DNA of 64,000 nucleotides from an uncultured Tenacibaculum sp. (GCA_947497895.1 CANMIL010000010.1:124001-188000); one strand, 5' to 3'. Positions 42,650 through 51,624 are shown, counted from the stretch's first letter. A program made the numbers and translations. The notes: generated from the sequence alone by a model not told the origin.

Positions 42650-43760
42650 AAATGCGTTTCAAGAGAAAGCATCGAATATAAAGAACACCAAAGAACTAAT
42701 TCATCATTCTCGAAGTGTTCAAGATGATCATGAAGATAAGTTGCACGTTTTAAAAGAGCTCTTGAATCAAGCTGTGGTTTTAGAATTTGCAACCATTCCT
42801 ATATACCTACAAACAATGTGGAGTATTAAGGATAATAACTGTGAAGTTGCAAAATCCATTCGAAATGTTTTTCAAGAAGAAATGTTGCATATGGCAATGG
42901 TTTGTAATATGATTGCAGGATTAGGAGGTGAACCAAAACTATATGATCCAGAAAACGGATTACAATTTCCATCGGGTCTTCCTGGCGGCGTACATCCTGA
43001 CTTATTTTTATACTTAGAAGGATTAAGTGATTGCTCTTTAAGAAACTTCATGGAAATTGAACTTCCAGAAAAAATAGCCGATATCTACGATTATGAAACT
43101 AAAGAACTCGTATCTATTGGTGGATTATGTGATCAAGAAGGTAACTTCCCTGATAGTCATTCTCAAAACTTTGAGCATAACACCACGATTGGAGAATTGT
43201 ACGACCGAATTAATGAACTTTTTCAAGACCTTCAACCTAAAATGAATGTTGAACGACAACTTGCTGGACCTCTTTCTTGGTGGGTAATGGCCGATGCCGA
43301 AAGTGTTTCGAAGGCAATTGACATGATTAAAGAACAAGGAGAAGGGTCAGAAGACGTTTCACCAGCTAGTACAGGAATGGATAATCTAGCTCATTTCTAT
43401 AGATTTTGGGAAGTTTTTTATCAGAAAAAAATAATACAAGAAGGCGATAAGTATTATTTCAAAGATCCAATGCCTAGACCCGAAATTTATCCTTTAGCGA
43501 GAGTTCCTAAAGGAGGTTATCAGCAATCGGATGTGTCCTCAGACATATGGCATTTAATAACGGAATTTGACAAAGCATATACCAATGTAGTTCAGCTACT
43601 AGAAGAAGCTTGGGCGATTAATGGAAGAGGTCAGGCGGCACTTGTAAACGCTATTGAAGCGATGTTCAAATTAGAAAGATATGCCATTCCATTAGTAAAA
43701 ACACCAATTCCAAATAATGAGCAAGGACTGCATTACGGACCTTGTTTTAGAATGATATAA
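42624..43760 (+). CDS. Ferritin-like (VioB/PF12902-type) protein, candidate imine-coupling enzyme
   Basis: 378 residues from the ATG at 42624; an upstream ATG at 42591 is in frame but lies inside the GMC gene. It has the PF12902 pattern: LHVLKELLNQAVVLEFATIP, then YLQTMWSIKD, FQEEMLHMAMVCNMIAGLGG with the E-E-x-x-H iron motif, and GLPGGVHPDL. PF12902 is the ferritin-like domain of VioB/RebD-type iminophenyl-pyruvate dimer synthases, which couple two indole- or phenyl-pyruvate imines. Stand-alone copies are mostly uncharacterised. No VioA-like amino acid oxidase is here; the GMC flavoprotein takes that position. Function in this cluster is inference. Confidence 0.78.
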   Translation: MSTTQLKYKNAFQEKASNIKNTKELIHHSRSVQDDHEDKLHVLKELLNQAVVLEFATIPIYLQTMWSIKDNNCEVAKSIRNVFQEEMLHMAMVCNMIAGLGGEPKLYDPENGLQFPSGLPGGVHPDLFLYLEGLSDCSLRNFMEIELPEKIADIYDYETKELVSIGGLCDQEGNFPDSHSQNFEHNTTIGELYDRINELFQDLQPKMNVERQLAGPLSWWVMADAESVSKAIDMIKEQGEGSEDVSPASTGMDNLAHFYRFWEVFYQKKIIQEGDKYYFKDPMPRPEIYPLARVPKGGYQQSDVSSDIWHLITEFDKAYTNVVQLLEEAWAINGRGQAALVNAIEAMFKLERYAIPLVKTPIPNNEQGLHYGPCFRMI

Positions 43761-43794
43761 AAACAAAATAATCAAACAATAAAAACCAAAAAAT

Positions 43795-44223
43795 ATGGGA
43801 AGCTTCGTAGAAATAAATGACACCCTTGAACTTACAACTGAACAAGGATTTCCAGTAGATGTATTCAATTTAGAGAACCATAAAAAAAATCCAGTAACTC
43901 TTAAAGATGTTGAAGGGAAAGTTTTTGAATTTAAAAACAAGCCAAGTGCAAGAATTTTTCAATTAGATCCAGTGAGAGTATTTTACGCACATAACATCGA
44001 TGGAAAATGGCTTTTCTGGGGTCGTGTTTTAATTCAAACGCAAAAAATAGAAAAACAATTCAATGAAGATGGAAGTTGGGATGGTAAATCATGGATTACT
44101 TCTGGAACTTATACAATTTTAAATGTTTATGATCCAGAATATCAACACACCTTTACATTGAATGAAGCTCCAGACGATCGAAACTATTTCAAACAAGAAG
44201 TATGTCAAACCTCTCAGGTGTAA
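43795..44223 (+). CDS. Hypothetical protein, 142 aa
   Basis: Not recognised. It is soluble, strand-rich and aromatic: FQLDPVRVFYAHNIDGKWLF followed by WGRVLIQTQKIEK, then SWITSGTYTILNVYDPEYQH. No signal peptide. It starts 34 bp after the ferritin-like gene and overlaps the DyP gene by 22 bp, so it is probably part of the same operon. The pattern of strands with W and Y could be a small beta-barrel, but no family or catalytic site can be named. Confidence 0.55.
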   Translation: MGSFVEINDTLELTTEQGFPVDVFNLENHKKNPVTLKDVEGKVFEFKNKPSARIFQLDPVRVFYAHNIDGKWLFWGRVLIQTQKIEKQFNEDGSWDGKSWITSGTYTILNVYDPEYQHTFTLNEAPDDRNYFKQEVCQTSQV

Positions 44224-45680
44224 ATAAACCAGGCATTAAACTAAGTCAAAAGCACTTGGATGTGAACGACCCAAATTTAAAAATTGTTCTTGATGATATT
44301 CAGGGCAATATTTTAAAAAGTCATGGTCGTGCCCATTCGCGTCATCTTTTTCTAAAATTTACGGGGAAAGCTGAAGATAATCGTTGTTGGTTACATCAGT
44401 TTACCTCTAAGCTTACATCCGCCTACGAACAACATAAAACGGCTTTAGATTATAAAAGTACAGGCACCGAACACTTATTTACAGGAATCTTACTTAGCAA
44501 CTCTGGATATAGAGCTTTAGAAATTGATGATTATAAAATCCCAGATGACAAAGCTTTTCGAGCAGGGATGAAAGATTTGGATTTTTTATATGACACAGGA
44601 CCAAATGGAGTTCATGAAAGGACATCGAATCCGATGAATGACAATCCGAATACTTGGAAAGCTCCATTTAACAATCAAGTAGATCTATTAATTATCCTTG
44701 CCTACGGTGGTGTTAATACCGACGTGGTTATTTGCGATAAATATTTGGATCAAGAAATTGAAAATATAAAAAATAGTTCGAACGGAATTGCTTCAATTTT
44801 ATCTATTGAAAAAGGATATACGCTCAGGAATAAGAATAATGATGTAATAGAACATTTTGGTTTTGTTGATGGTCTTAGTAACCCTGTTTTTTTTAAATCT
44901 GATTACGAGCATTGGCAACATCAAGAAGGAACAGACAATTACGACCCAACGGCTCCTTTTGATTTAGTTGCTGTGAATGACCCAGGTGGTTTTGATGAAG
45001 ATTTAAGTTTTGGAACTTATGTCGTCTATCGAAAAATGCAGCAAAATATCAAAGGCTTTAAAAATCAAGCCAAATTTTTAGCCGATGAGATATCAAAAAA
45101 AGCTGAAATCAATATAAACTCAGAATACGCTGAATCACTAGCTTTCGGACGAAATAAAGATGGATCTCCATTAATACAACTAACTAAGAACCCTTCTCAA
45201 AATAATTTTAGTTATCTAGAAGATATGAAAGGGGTGAAATGCCCCTTTCATTCTCATATTCGAAAAACAAACCCTAGAGGAGATACCAATCGTCTAAAAG
45301 GAACTCTTCTAAGAAATGAAAGAAGTCATCGAATTGTAAGAAGAGGTATCAGCTACGGATCTAAAAATTTAAATCCAGACACGGAATGGACAGATGCTGG
45401 GTTACTTTTTTTATCCTGTCAAAGTGATATTGAACAACAATTTTTGGTGACGCAGTGTGGATGGTCTGACAACTCAAATTTTCCCATAGAAAATACTGGT
45501 CATGATCCTATCACAGGAGATCAAAATGTTAAAAAAAGCACTAATAAGTGGCAGCATGAAATCAATGGTAAAATTATTGACATTGATTTTAGATATAAGG
45601 ACCTAGTAAGAATATTAGGCGGCGAATATTTCTTTGCTCCTAGTATTTCATTCTTTAAAAATTTAATTAATGAATCGTGA
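44202..45680 (+). CDS. DyP-type heme peroxidase
   Basis: 492 residues with no Tat or Sec signal, so it should stay in the cytoplasm. The family motif GXXDG is present as FGFVDGLSNP, about residue 222, with the distal Asp. The heme-binding proximal His is in CPFHSHIRKTNPRGD (about 346-360), and the conserved distal Arg lies in HRIVRRGISYG. Opening sequence DIQGNILKSHGR is also typical. DyP enzymes oxidise dyes and phenolics with H2O2. Many are cargo of encapsulins, but no encapsulin gene or targeting tail is visible here. It overlaps the 142-aa gene by 22 bp, which ties it to the GMC/ferritin-like cluster. Confidence 0.9.
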   Translation: MSNLSGVNKPGIKLSQKHLDVNDPNLKIVLDDIQGNILKSHGRAHSRHLFLKFTGKAEDNRCWLHQFTSKLTSAYEQHKTALDYKSTGTEHLFTGILLSNSGYRALEIDDYKIPDDKAFRAGMKDLDFLYDTGPNGVHERTSNPMNDNPNTWKAPFNNQVDLLIILAYGGVNTDVVICDKYLDQEIENIKNSSNGIASILSIEKGYTLRNKNNDVIEHFGFVDGLSNPVFFKSDYEHWQHQEGTDNYDPTAPFDLVAVNDPGGFDEDLSFGTYVVYRKMQQNIKGFKNQAKFLADEISKKAEININSEYAESLAFGRNKDGSPLIQLTKNPSQNNFSYLEDMKGVKCPFHSHIRKTNPRGDTNRLKGTLLRNERSHRIVRRGISYGSKNLNPDTEWTDAGLLFLSCQSDIEQQFLVTQCGWSDNSNFPIENTGHDPITGDQNVKKSTNKWQHEINGKIIDIDFRYKDLVRILGGEYFFAPSISFFKNLINES

Positions 45681-45792
45681 AATATCGATCTTAATAAAAT
45701 TTCAAAAAGAATTGTGAATTAAAGTCGGTATTTACCGAGGTATTATAAAAGATAAAGAGAGGAATTAACCTTAGAATTAAACCAAATTTATT

Positions 45793-46251
45793 ATGAACGA
45801 ACAAGATTATAAAGACTGGAGAGTTGTAAAATCAGTAGAATTAGGAGCTTCAGCAGAACAAGTATGGGAAGTTATCGGTGGTTTTTACACCATTCATAAA
45901 TGGCATCCAGACATCACCGAACTACAAGTTATCAGTGATCAAACCGACACACGCGAATTAAGACGTTTATTAACCTTCCCAGGACAACCTCAAGCTATTG
46001 AAGAGCTCGTATCAATGGATAATGAAAACCATCATTACCGTTACAAGTGGCATTGGGGTGAATGGGGTGAAGCAATTCACAAATATTATTCAGATTTACG
46101 TGTTATTGATGTTGAAGGAGGAACTAGTATTGTGCAATGGGTAGCTACTTTTTACTATAAAGAAGATGCAATTTCAGACTTCTATCAAAGAGGTTTTGAT
46201 GAGTTATTAAAATTATTCCCTTTAGTAAAAGAATCAGCTAACGCTTTATAA
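45793..46251 (+). CDS. SRPBCC family protein
   Basis: 152 residues, a single START/SRPBCC-type domain: VKSVELGASAEQVWEVIGGF at the start, then HKWHPDITELQV, a ligand-cavity beta sheet, and a long C-terminal helix (AISDFYQRGFDELLKLFPLV). Such domains bind hydrophobic ligands or act as cyclases or hydratases. It lies 112 bp after the DyP gene and 11 bp before the cupin gene, with no terminator in the gap, so it may be co-transcribed with the cluster. A role in binding or tailoring the cluster product is possible but not shown. Confidence 0.83.
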   Translation: MNEQDYKDWRVVKSVELGASAEQVWEVIGGFYTIHKWHPDITELQVISDQTDTRELRRLLTFPGQPQAIEELVSMDNENHHYRYKWHWGEWGEAIHKYYSDLRVIDVEGGTSIVQWVATFYYKEDAISDFYQRGFDELLKLFPLVKESANAL

Positions 46252-46262
46252 AAACAAAAATT

Positions 46263-46709
46263 ATGGTAGAAACAGTTTTATTAGATCCTACACAAGGAGA
46301 AAAAACGAAAATTACTGGTTTTGATGCTGTATACAGAACAGATGTTAAAACCACTGGAAACTTATTAGATTATTTTGAATTAACAGTTCCACCTGGAAAA
46401 GGAGCTCCATTACATATTCATCATAAAAATGACGAAAGTTTACATGTAATTGAAGGTGAATTTACTTTTCAAATTGGAGACAAAGAACATAAAGCTCCGA
46501 AAGGAACCTTTTTATACCTTCCAAGAGGTGTTGCTCATAAATTTACCAATGTAGGTAGTACTGAAGGAAAAATGATTGGAACTTTTACTCCAGCTGGTAC
46601 GTTTGATTTCTTTGATAAACTAACAAAATTATCTCCAGATGATTTTGAAGAAATTCAAGCGTATTCTAGAAAATATGGACATGAGGTTCTTGAAGAAGGA
46701 TCATATTAA
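46263..46709 (+). CDS. Cupin domain protein
   Basis: 148 residues forming one cupin barrel. Motif 1 is present as LHIHHKNDESLHVIEGEFTF (metal ligands H-x-H ... E) and motif 2 as LYLPRGVAHKFTNVG (H). A metal-dependent dioxygenase, isomerase or ligand sensor is possible; the sequence does not distinguish these. It follows the SRPBCC gene by 11 bp and is the last gene before the hairpin at 46744-46770, so it probably closes the cluster. Confidence 0.87.
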   Translation: MVETVLLDPTQGEKTKITGFDAVYRTDVKTTGNLLDYFELTVPPGKGAPLHIHHKNDESLHVIEGEFTFQIGDKEHKAPKGTFLYLPRGVAHKFTNVGSTEGKMIGTFTPAGTFDFFDKLTKLSPDDFEEIQAYSRKYGHEVLEEGSY

Positions 46710-46743
46710 TATTCAAATAATATCTAAGCATTAAACTTATATA

Positions 46744-46770
46744 ATACCGCCCCAAAAGGGCGGTATATTT
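46744..46770 (+). terminator. Hairpin/terminator at the end of the oxidative cluster
   Basis: Perfect 9-bp GC-rich stem ATACCGCCC / GGGCGGTAT with loop CAAAA, followed by a short T-rich tail ATTT. The stem is strong but the T run is weak. Confidence 0.6.
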
Positions 46771-46801
46771 CATCATAACTACTGCATTAAAACATACTCG
46801 A

Positions 46802-47386
46802 ATGACATCAGAAAGACTTGAGGCTTTTAGCGATGGAATCCTTGCTATCATCATTACTATCATGGTGCTTGAATTAAGAGCCCCTGAAGGAACTACACTT
46901 GAATGTTTATTAAAAAAAGCTCCTGTTTTTTTAAGTTATATTGTGAGCTTTCTCTACATTAGTATTTACTGGAATCACCATCACCAATTATTCAAAATAG
47001 CAAAAAGAATTAATGGTAAAATTCTTTGGGCAAACTTAAATTTACTTTTCTGGCTTTCATTGATACCTTTTACCACCTCTTGGATTGGAAACAATCATAT
47101 TGAAGATGTACCCGTTGCTTTGTATGGTATTGTATTTCTTATGAGTGAAGTTTCTTTTCTTTATTTAAAACACAACATTATTCAGTTACATGGAAAAAAC
47201 TCTAAAGTGGGAAAAGACCTTAGAATGAGTAAACGAAATCTTCTCTTTTTCGGGATTCAAATCAGTGGGCTTTTACTAATGAGTATTAACGATTATTTTC
47301 CTTTATGCTGTTTTTTAATTGCCGGTATCGTAAAAGTTCTAGAACTCAAAAAAGTTTACGATTTTATGTTGAGTAAAATAACTTAA
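46802..47386 (+). CDS. TMEM175-family (DUF1211) potassium channel-like protein
   Basis: 194 residues with about six TM helices. It opens with SERLEAFSDGILAIIITIMV, the FSDG motif that defines TMEM175/DUF1211 proteins; bacterial members form K+ channels with a leucine/isoleucine hydrophobic gate rather than a GYG filter. The third helix contains YWNHHHQLFKIAKRINGKIL, a typical block for the family. It stands alone between two hairpins, so it is probably monocistronic. Channel function is from family knowledge only. Confidence 0.9.
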   Translation: MTSERLEAFSDGILAIIITIMVLELRAPEGTTLECLLKKAPVFLSYIVSFLYISIYWNHHHQLFKIAKRINGKILWANLNLLFWLSLIPFTTSWIGNNHIEDVPVALYGIVFLMSEVSFLYLKHNIIQLHGKNSKVGKDLRMSKRNLLFFGIQISGLLLMSINDYFPLCCFLIAGIVKVLELKKVYDFMLSKIT

Positions 47387-47410
47387 AACAATTTGTTTTA
47401 AGTTATTTTA
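47374..47410 (+). terminator. Intrinsic terminator overlapping the TMEM175 stop codon
   Basis: A 16-bp near-perfect stem TAAAATAACTTAAAAC / GTTTTAAGTTATTTTA around AATTT; the stop codon TAA at 47384-47386 is inside the left arm. The right arm ends in a T run. Confidence 0.7.
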
Positions 47411-47538
47411 GCACATCGTTGTTAACAACTAAAAATCAAACACTAAACAAACCTTTTATTCATATATTTATAAACTTTTAAATACGTCAATGTCGAATTT
47501 CTATTTTTAAAATCCTTGTTAAAGGATTCACATTTAAT

Positions 47539-49638
47539 ATGAGCACCAAAACAAAAAGAATTATTACTTGCGTTATCATTTTTGTATACATCCTTGTTTT
47601 TTTAATCCCTAATTTTGAAACATTAGATAGAAATAACGTACAGTGGCTATATATTTCCTGTGTTAATATCATCTGTCTCGCATATCTTTTTGTTTTTAGA
47701 AGCAATTATAATTTTATGTTAGGTAATAAAATTACAATTGTTTTTTACGCCTCCTTCACAGGCTTTTTAATTGTAAGCTTGTTATCTTCCTTATGGGCAA
47801 TTAATTCTTCTGAAACGATTGTTTATTCTATAAAAACTTTAACAAGTCTTATTAGCTGCATAAACTTGTTTTTTTTAATTAAAGATGATCATATTGAAAT
47901 TTTCAAAATTATATCCAAGTTCCTTCTAGTTCTCTTGTTTCTTGAATCGCTTTACGTAATTAATTTCTTCATAAACAATACCAACACCGCTAGATCAGCA
48001 GATTTATTGAATCTCTTAATAACGAAACATTATCAAAACTATAGCAATATAAATATACTATCAGCAGCTCTAACTATTAAGGTTCCTTTTGCGTTTGTAT
48101 ACCTTTTAAATTCCAGCAAATATTTAAAATGGCTGTCAGTTCTTACCATTTCATCTACCATGTCGGCAACACTTCTAATTGGGGCGAGAACTGGATCTTA
48201 TTCCTTTTTTATTTTACTATTTACGTTTTTAATCTATACTATTTTTAATAAGCTTTACCAAAAAGAACACCTAACTTATGTCTCTTTGGTCTTTTTATTA
48301 GGTTTCTCATTTTTTTTCACGTTAAACTTGAATAGAATTGATGGAGGTAGAGCTAACTCAATAAAACAAATGTACTCCCCTTCTAAAAGAGTAATTGCTA
48401 AATTAAAAAGTAGTGAAAGTATAACTTCAAATGAAAACCAAAACATAAAGAAAACTGACTTAAAAGCTTTCACCTCGCTATCTAGTAGAGATATTATATG
48501 GGAACATGCTGCAAGTGTCTTTTTAAAAAAACCATTATTGGGATGGGGAAATGCAAACTGGAAATTAACTCCTCATGACGAATTAAAAGTAAAACTAAAA
48601 ACGAACATTTATTTAAATACTCAACGAGTTCATAACGATTACCTACAAACCCTAGCTGAATTAGGCATTATTGGTTTTATCTTTTTTTTAGGAGCTTATT
48701 TTATAATTCCTTGCTTAATTTTCATCCATTTTATTAAAACAAAGAGTATTCATAATTCAGAAGAAAGAAACACCTACTTTGTTCTTGGTCTAACATTTCT
48801 TTACTTCCAGATTGATATGTTTATGAACTTCCCTTTATATTGGACTCCAATTCTTATCATTTTTATCATAAACACTATTTTCCTTCTAAGTTTTCATCTT
48901 AAAAAAACAAAACTAGATTCGACAAAAGCTAAAAAACATTACTCTTTAATTATCTTATTGCTTATTTTAATCTCTACTTACACAACCTATAAAAATTATA
49001 ATCGAGTTAAATCTTCAATTGAAGAGTGGAAAATTTACTCAGAGATATCAAATAAAACCTATGAACAATGGCCGGATTTAAAAAGTTCATATGAAGACAT
49101 TATTAATCGATTAAGTGGAATTGATCAGGATCTCGATGATTTAGGCTCTCCAATCGAAGGACTAAAAGCCATTTATGCCATTTCAGATAAAAGATATCCA
49201 AAAGCAAAAAAACATCTAAGAAAAAGTATTCATCAAGCACCAAATAATCATGTAGCGAAATCTCTTTTAGCGCGAATATATTTGGAAACTGAAAACAAAC
49301 CAGATAGTGCTTATATTTTTGCAAAAGAAGTCTTTCATAAAATCCCAACAGACCTTAACACCTACCTCTACTTAAGAAGAATCTATAAGGAAAAAAGGGA
49401 TACGATTAATTTACTTAAACTTCTAAATAAACGTTTGGCTTTTGTTTCTGACGACGCTATCGCCTGGAAAAACAAAGCTTTTTACAGCTATCATAACTTA
49501 AAAAAAGACACAATAATCTTCTCAAAAATATTAGATTCAGCGGCACGCATATTACCCGCAAAATCCAAAGAATTAATGAAATACAAATCTACTTTTCTTC
49601 ACGCTTTATCAATGAAACGTTCAAAAAAAGAACGCTAG
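47539..49638 (+). CDS. O-antigen ligase-like membrane protein with TPR tail
   Basis: 699 residues. About 12 TM helices occupy the first 480, with a large periplasmic loop (about 260-370) containing SLSSRDIIWEHAASVFLKKP and QRVHNDYLQTLAELGIIG, the R-x-x-W and H-N-x-x-L patterns of the Wzy_C/WaaL family. From about 520 to the end the sequence is soluble and helical with TPR-like repeats (YPKAKKHLRKSIHQAPNNHV, then LARIYLETENKPDSAYIFAK). Such proteins polymerise or transfer glycans at the periplasmic face. No glycan locus is adjacent, so the substrate is unknown. The gene is transcribed alone, convergent with apbE. Confidence 0.82.
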   Translation: MSTKTKRIITCVIIFVYILVFLIPNFETLDRNNVQWLYISCVNIICLAYLFVFRSNYNFMLGNKITIVFYASFTGFLIVSLLSSLWAINSSETIVYSIKTLTSLISCINLFFLIKDDHIEIFKIISKFLLVLLFLESLYVINFFINNTNTARSADLLNLLITKHYQNYSNINILSAALTIKVPFAFVYLLNSSKYLKWLSVLTISSTMSATLLIGARTGSYSFFILLFTFLIYTIFNKLYQKEHLTYVSLVFLLGFSFFFTLNLNRIDGGRANSIKQMYSPSKRVIAKLKSSESITSNENQNIKKTDLKAFTSLSSRDIIWEHAASVFLKKPLLGWGNANWKLTPHDELKVKLKTNIYLNTQRVHNDYLQTLAELGIIGFIFFLGAYFIIPCLIFIHFIKTKSIHNSEERNTYFVLGLTFLYFQIDMFMNFPLYWTPILIIFIINTIFLLSFHLKKTKLDSTKAKKHYSLIILLLILISTYTTYKNYNRVKSSIEEWKIYSEISNKTYEQWPDLKSSYEDIINRLSGIDQDLDDLGSPIEGLKAIYAISDKRYPKAKKHLRKSIHQAPNNHVAKSLLARIYLETENKPDSAYIFAKEVFHKIPTDLNTYLYLRRIYKEKRDTINLLKLLNKRLAFVSDDAIAWKNKAFYSYHNLKKDTIIFSKILDSAARILPAKSKELMKYKSTFLHALSMKRSKKER

Positions 49639-49655
49639 TTTATTCATCATTAACT

Positions 49656-50648
49656 TTAATTCACATACTCCTTCAGTTCATTATTTTCATCATTGTATAG
49701 AAGTACAACTTTTAACTCTGGATGTGTTTGCAAAAACTTTTTGGTTTCATCCAATCCCATCGCTAAAAACGCTGTTGCGTAAGCATCAACATCGGCACAA
49801 TCTCCCTTCATTTTCACCGAAACACTTAATAAATTACTTTCAGAAGCCAATCCTGTTCTTGCATTTACTGTATGAACAATTTTCTCTCCTTTTTCGTTTA
49901 CTTTATACTTTCTGTAATTCCCTGATGTAGCCATTGATTCATCATGCAATTCGATAATTTTTTGAAGAGATCGCGTGCCATCCACATTTGGTTTTTCAAT
50001 AGCCACCTTCCAAGCTTTATCATGTTTCTTACCTCTAGCTCTTATCTCCCCTCCTATTTCAACTAAATAATTATCAATTCCTCGATTTTCTAATAACCTT
50101 CCAATAACATCTATTCCGAACCCCTTTGCAAATGCGTTTACATTAAGCTCTATATTATCGTTTTCACGATACACTTTTCTATCTTTTAAAGTAACCTTAT
50201 CAAAACCAACTCCAACCATTAATTCTTTTATTTCTTCTTGAGAAAGATTCTTTTTTTCTTTTCCTGAACCAAAACCGTACGCATCAATTAATCTTCCAAT
50301 AGTAGGATCAAAGTATCCTTCCGTTTCATCGTAAATCTTTTTTGCCTTCTGAAAAACTTCTACGAACAAATCATCAACGACCACTGTCGTATCTCCTTTA
50401 TTTATGCGAGAAATATCAGATGTTGGAATGTAGGTGGACAAAGATTTATTCATTAAATCAAACAAACTATCTATCGCTTTTTGATGATTAATAGTATCCA
50501 GATATTTTATATGATAAGTTGTCCCAAAAATCGCACCTTCTAACTTTGTTATTTCTTGTTTTGCAACCTTCTTTTCAGCCTTTTTACCACATGCTCCAAA
50601 ACCTAAAACAGTCAGGATTACAATCAACAAGAAGTACTTTTGTTTCAT
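49656..50648 (-). CDS. apbE: FAD:protein FMN transferase (ApbE)
   Basis: 330 residues from the ATG at 50648; a longer start at 50690 would place 14 unrelated residues before the signal peptide. The lipobox LGFGAC gives C20, so it is a lipoprotein. The ApbE domain has IFGTTYHIKYL, DPTIGRLIDAYGFG, AKGFGIDVIGRL, YLVEIGGEIRARG, ATSGNYRKY and HTVNARTG, with the conserved D in DVDAYATAFLAMG. ApbE proteins attach FMN to Thr residues of exported proteins such as Rnf/Nqr subunits. No Nqr gene is in this window. The gene converges with the O-antigen-ligase-like gene. Confidence 0.95.
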   Translation of the reverse strand: MKQKYFLLIVILTVLGFGACGKKAEKKVAKQEITKLEGAIFGTTYHIKYLDTINHQKAIDSLFDLMNKSLSTYIPTSDISRINKGDTTVVVDDLFVEVFQKAKKIYDETEGYFDPTIGRLIDAYGFGSGKEKKNLSQEEIKELMVGVGFDKVTLKDRKVYRENDNIELNVNAFAKGFGIDVIGRLLENRGIDNYLVEIGGEIRARGKKHDKAWKVAIEKPNVDGTRSLQKIIELHDESMATSGNYRKYKVNEKGEKIVHTVNARTGLASESNLLSVSVKMKGDCADVDAYATAFLAMGLDETKKFLQTHPELKVVLLYNDENNELKEYVN

Positions 50649-50730
50649 AATATTAGATTTGAGCACAAAAATAATGGTTTCTCGCCTCATAAAAGATTGT
50701 TAATTATCTTTTTTGTATTCTCATTTTTAT

Positions 50731-50738
50731 AAATTTGT
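50731..50738 (+). promoter_or_regulatory. -7 promoter element of the OmpA-like lipoprotein gene
   Basis: TAAATTTG, an exact TAnnTTTG match, 37 bp before the ATG at 50776. It lies inside the longer in-frame reading from 50713, which supports the 50776 start. Confidence 0.6.
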
Positions 50739-50775
50739 GTTATCATTTTTCAATCAGAATAAATTTTTTTTAACA

Positions 50776-51624
50776 ATGAAAAGAGTATTTTTACTATTCA
50801 CCATTACTTCATTGCTTGCGTCTTGTGCTTCAACTAAAGAGTTAGAAGCTGCAAAAGCAGCACATGAAAAAACAAAAGAAGAGCTACTAGCTACAAAAAC
50901 AAACTTAACAAAGTGTCTAGTAGAAAAAGAAAGGTTTCAAGAAAAATCTGCTTTGCTTGAAACTACTGTTGACGATCTAAGAAAAGATAAAGAAAAGACC
51001 TTAAAACAAGTAGGAGATCTAACTGTTTTAACTCAAGGAGCAAATGACAACATTAAAGAAACCCTAGCTCAATTGGGTAAGAAAGACAAATACATCAATA
51101 AAATTAGAGCTGCTGCTTCTAAAAAAGATTCATTAAATTTAGTAGTTGCTTTTCACTTGAAGAAAGAACTACAGGCTGGAATTGATGATGAAGACATTGA
51201 AGTAAATGTTGAAAAAACAGTTGTATTCATTTCAATTTCTGACAAGCTATTATTCAAAAGTGGAAGCTACACTATTAATGAAAAAGCTTCTAAAGTTTTA
51301 GAAAAAGTAGCTACTGTAGTTAACGGACAACCAGAGATGGATGTGATGATTGAAGGTCATACTGATGATACTCCAGTAGGAAGTAATTCAACTATTAAAG
51401 ACAACTGGGATTTAAGTGTAAAACGTTCAACAGCTATTGTTCGTGAATTACAAAATAAATATAAAGTGGCTCCGAGCAGATTAATTGCTGCTGGTAGAAG
51501 TAGTTTTATTCCATTAGTAGAGAATAACAGTCCAGCGAACAGAGCAAAAAACAGACGTACTAAAATTATTATTTTACCAAGGTTAAATCAATTCTTCGAT
51601 TTATTAGATCAGAAAGTAGAATAA
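50776..51624 (+). CDS. OmpA-family lipoprotein (peptidoglycan-binding)
   Basis: 282 residues from the ATG at 50776, with the lipobox LLASC (C17). A long coiled coil follows (about 20-105), then an OmpA-like domain at about 155-270: MDVMIEGHTDDTPVGSN, DNWDLSVKRSTAIVRELQ, and SPANRAKNRRTKIIILP with the usual N-R-R. The OmpA domain binds peptidoglycan; the coiled coil could span the periplasm. The start choice is supported by a -7 element at 50731 and by the signal peptide. It is monocistronic with a strong terminator behind it. Confidence 0.93.
   Translation: MKRVFLLFTITSLLASCASTKELEAAKAAHEKTKEELLATKTNLTKCLVEKERFQEKSALLETTVDDLRKDKEKTLKQVGDLTVLTQGANDNIKETLAQLGKKDKYINKIRAAASKKDSLNLVVAFHLKKELQAGIDDEDIEVNVEKTVVFISISDKLLFKSGSYTINEKASKVLEKVATVVNGQPEMDVMIEGHTDDTPVGSNSTIKDNWDLSVKRSTAIVRELQNKYKVAPSRLIAAGRSSFIPLVENNSPANRAKNRRTKIIILPRLNQFFDLLDQKVE

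Noticed and set aside
43795..45680. Encapsulin system built around the DyP peroxidase
   Set aside because: No encapsulin shell gene in the window, and the DyP C terminus shows no typical cargo-loading peptide.
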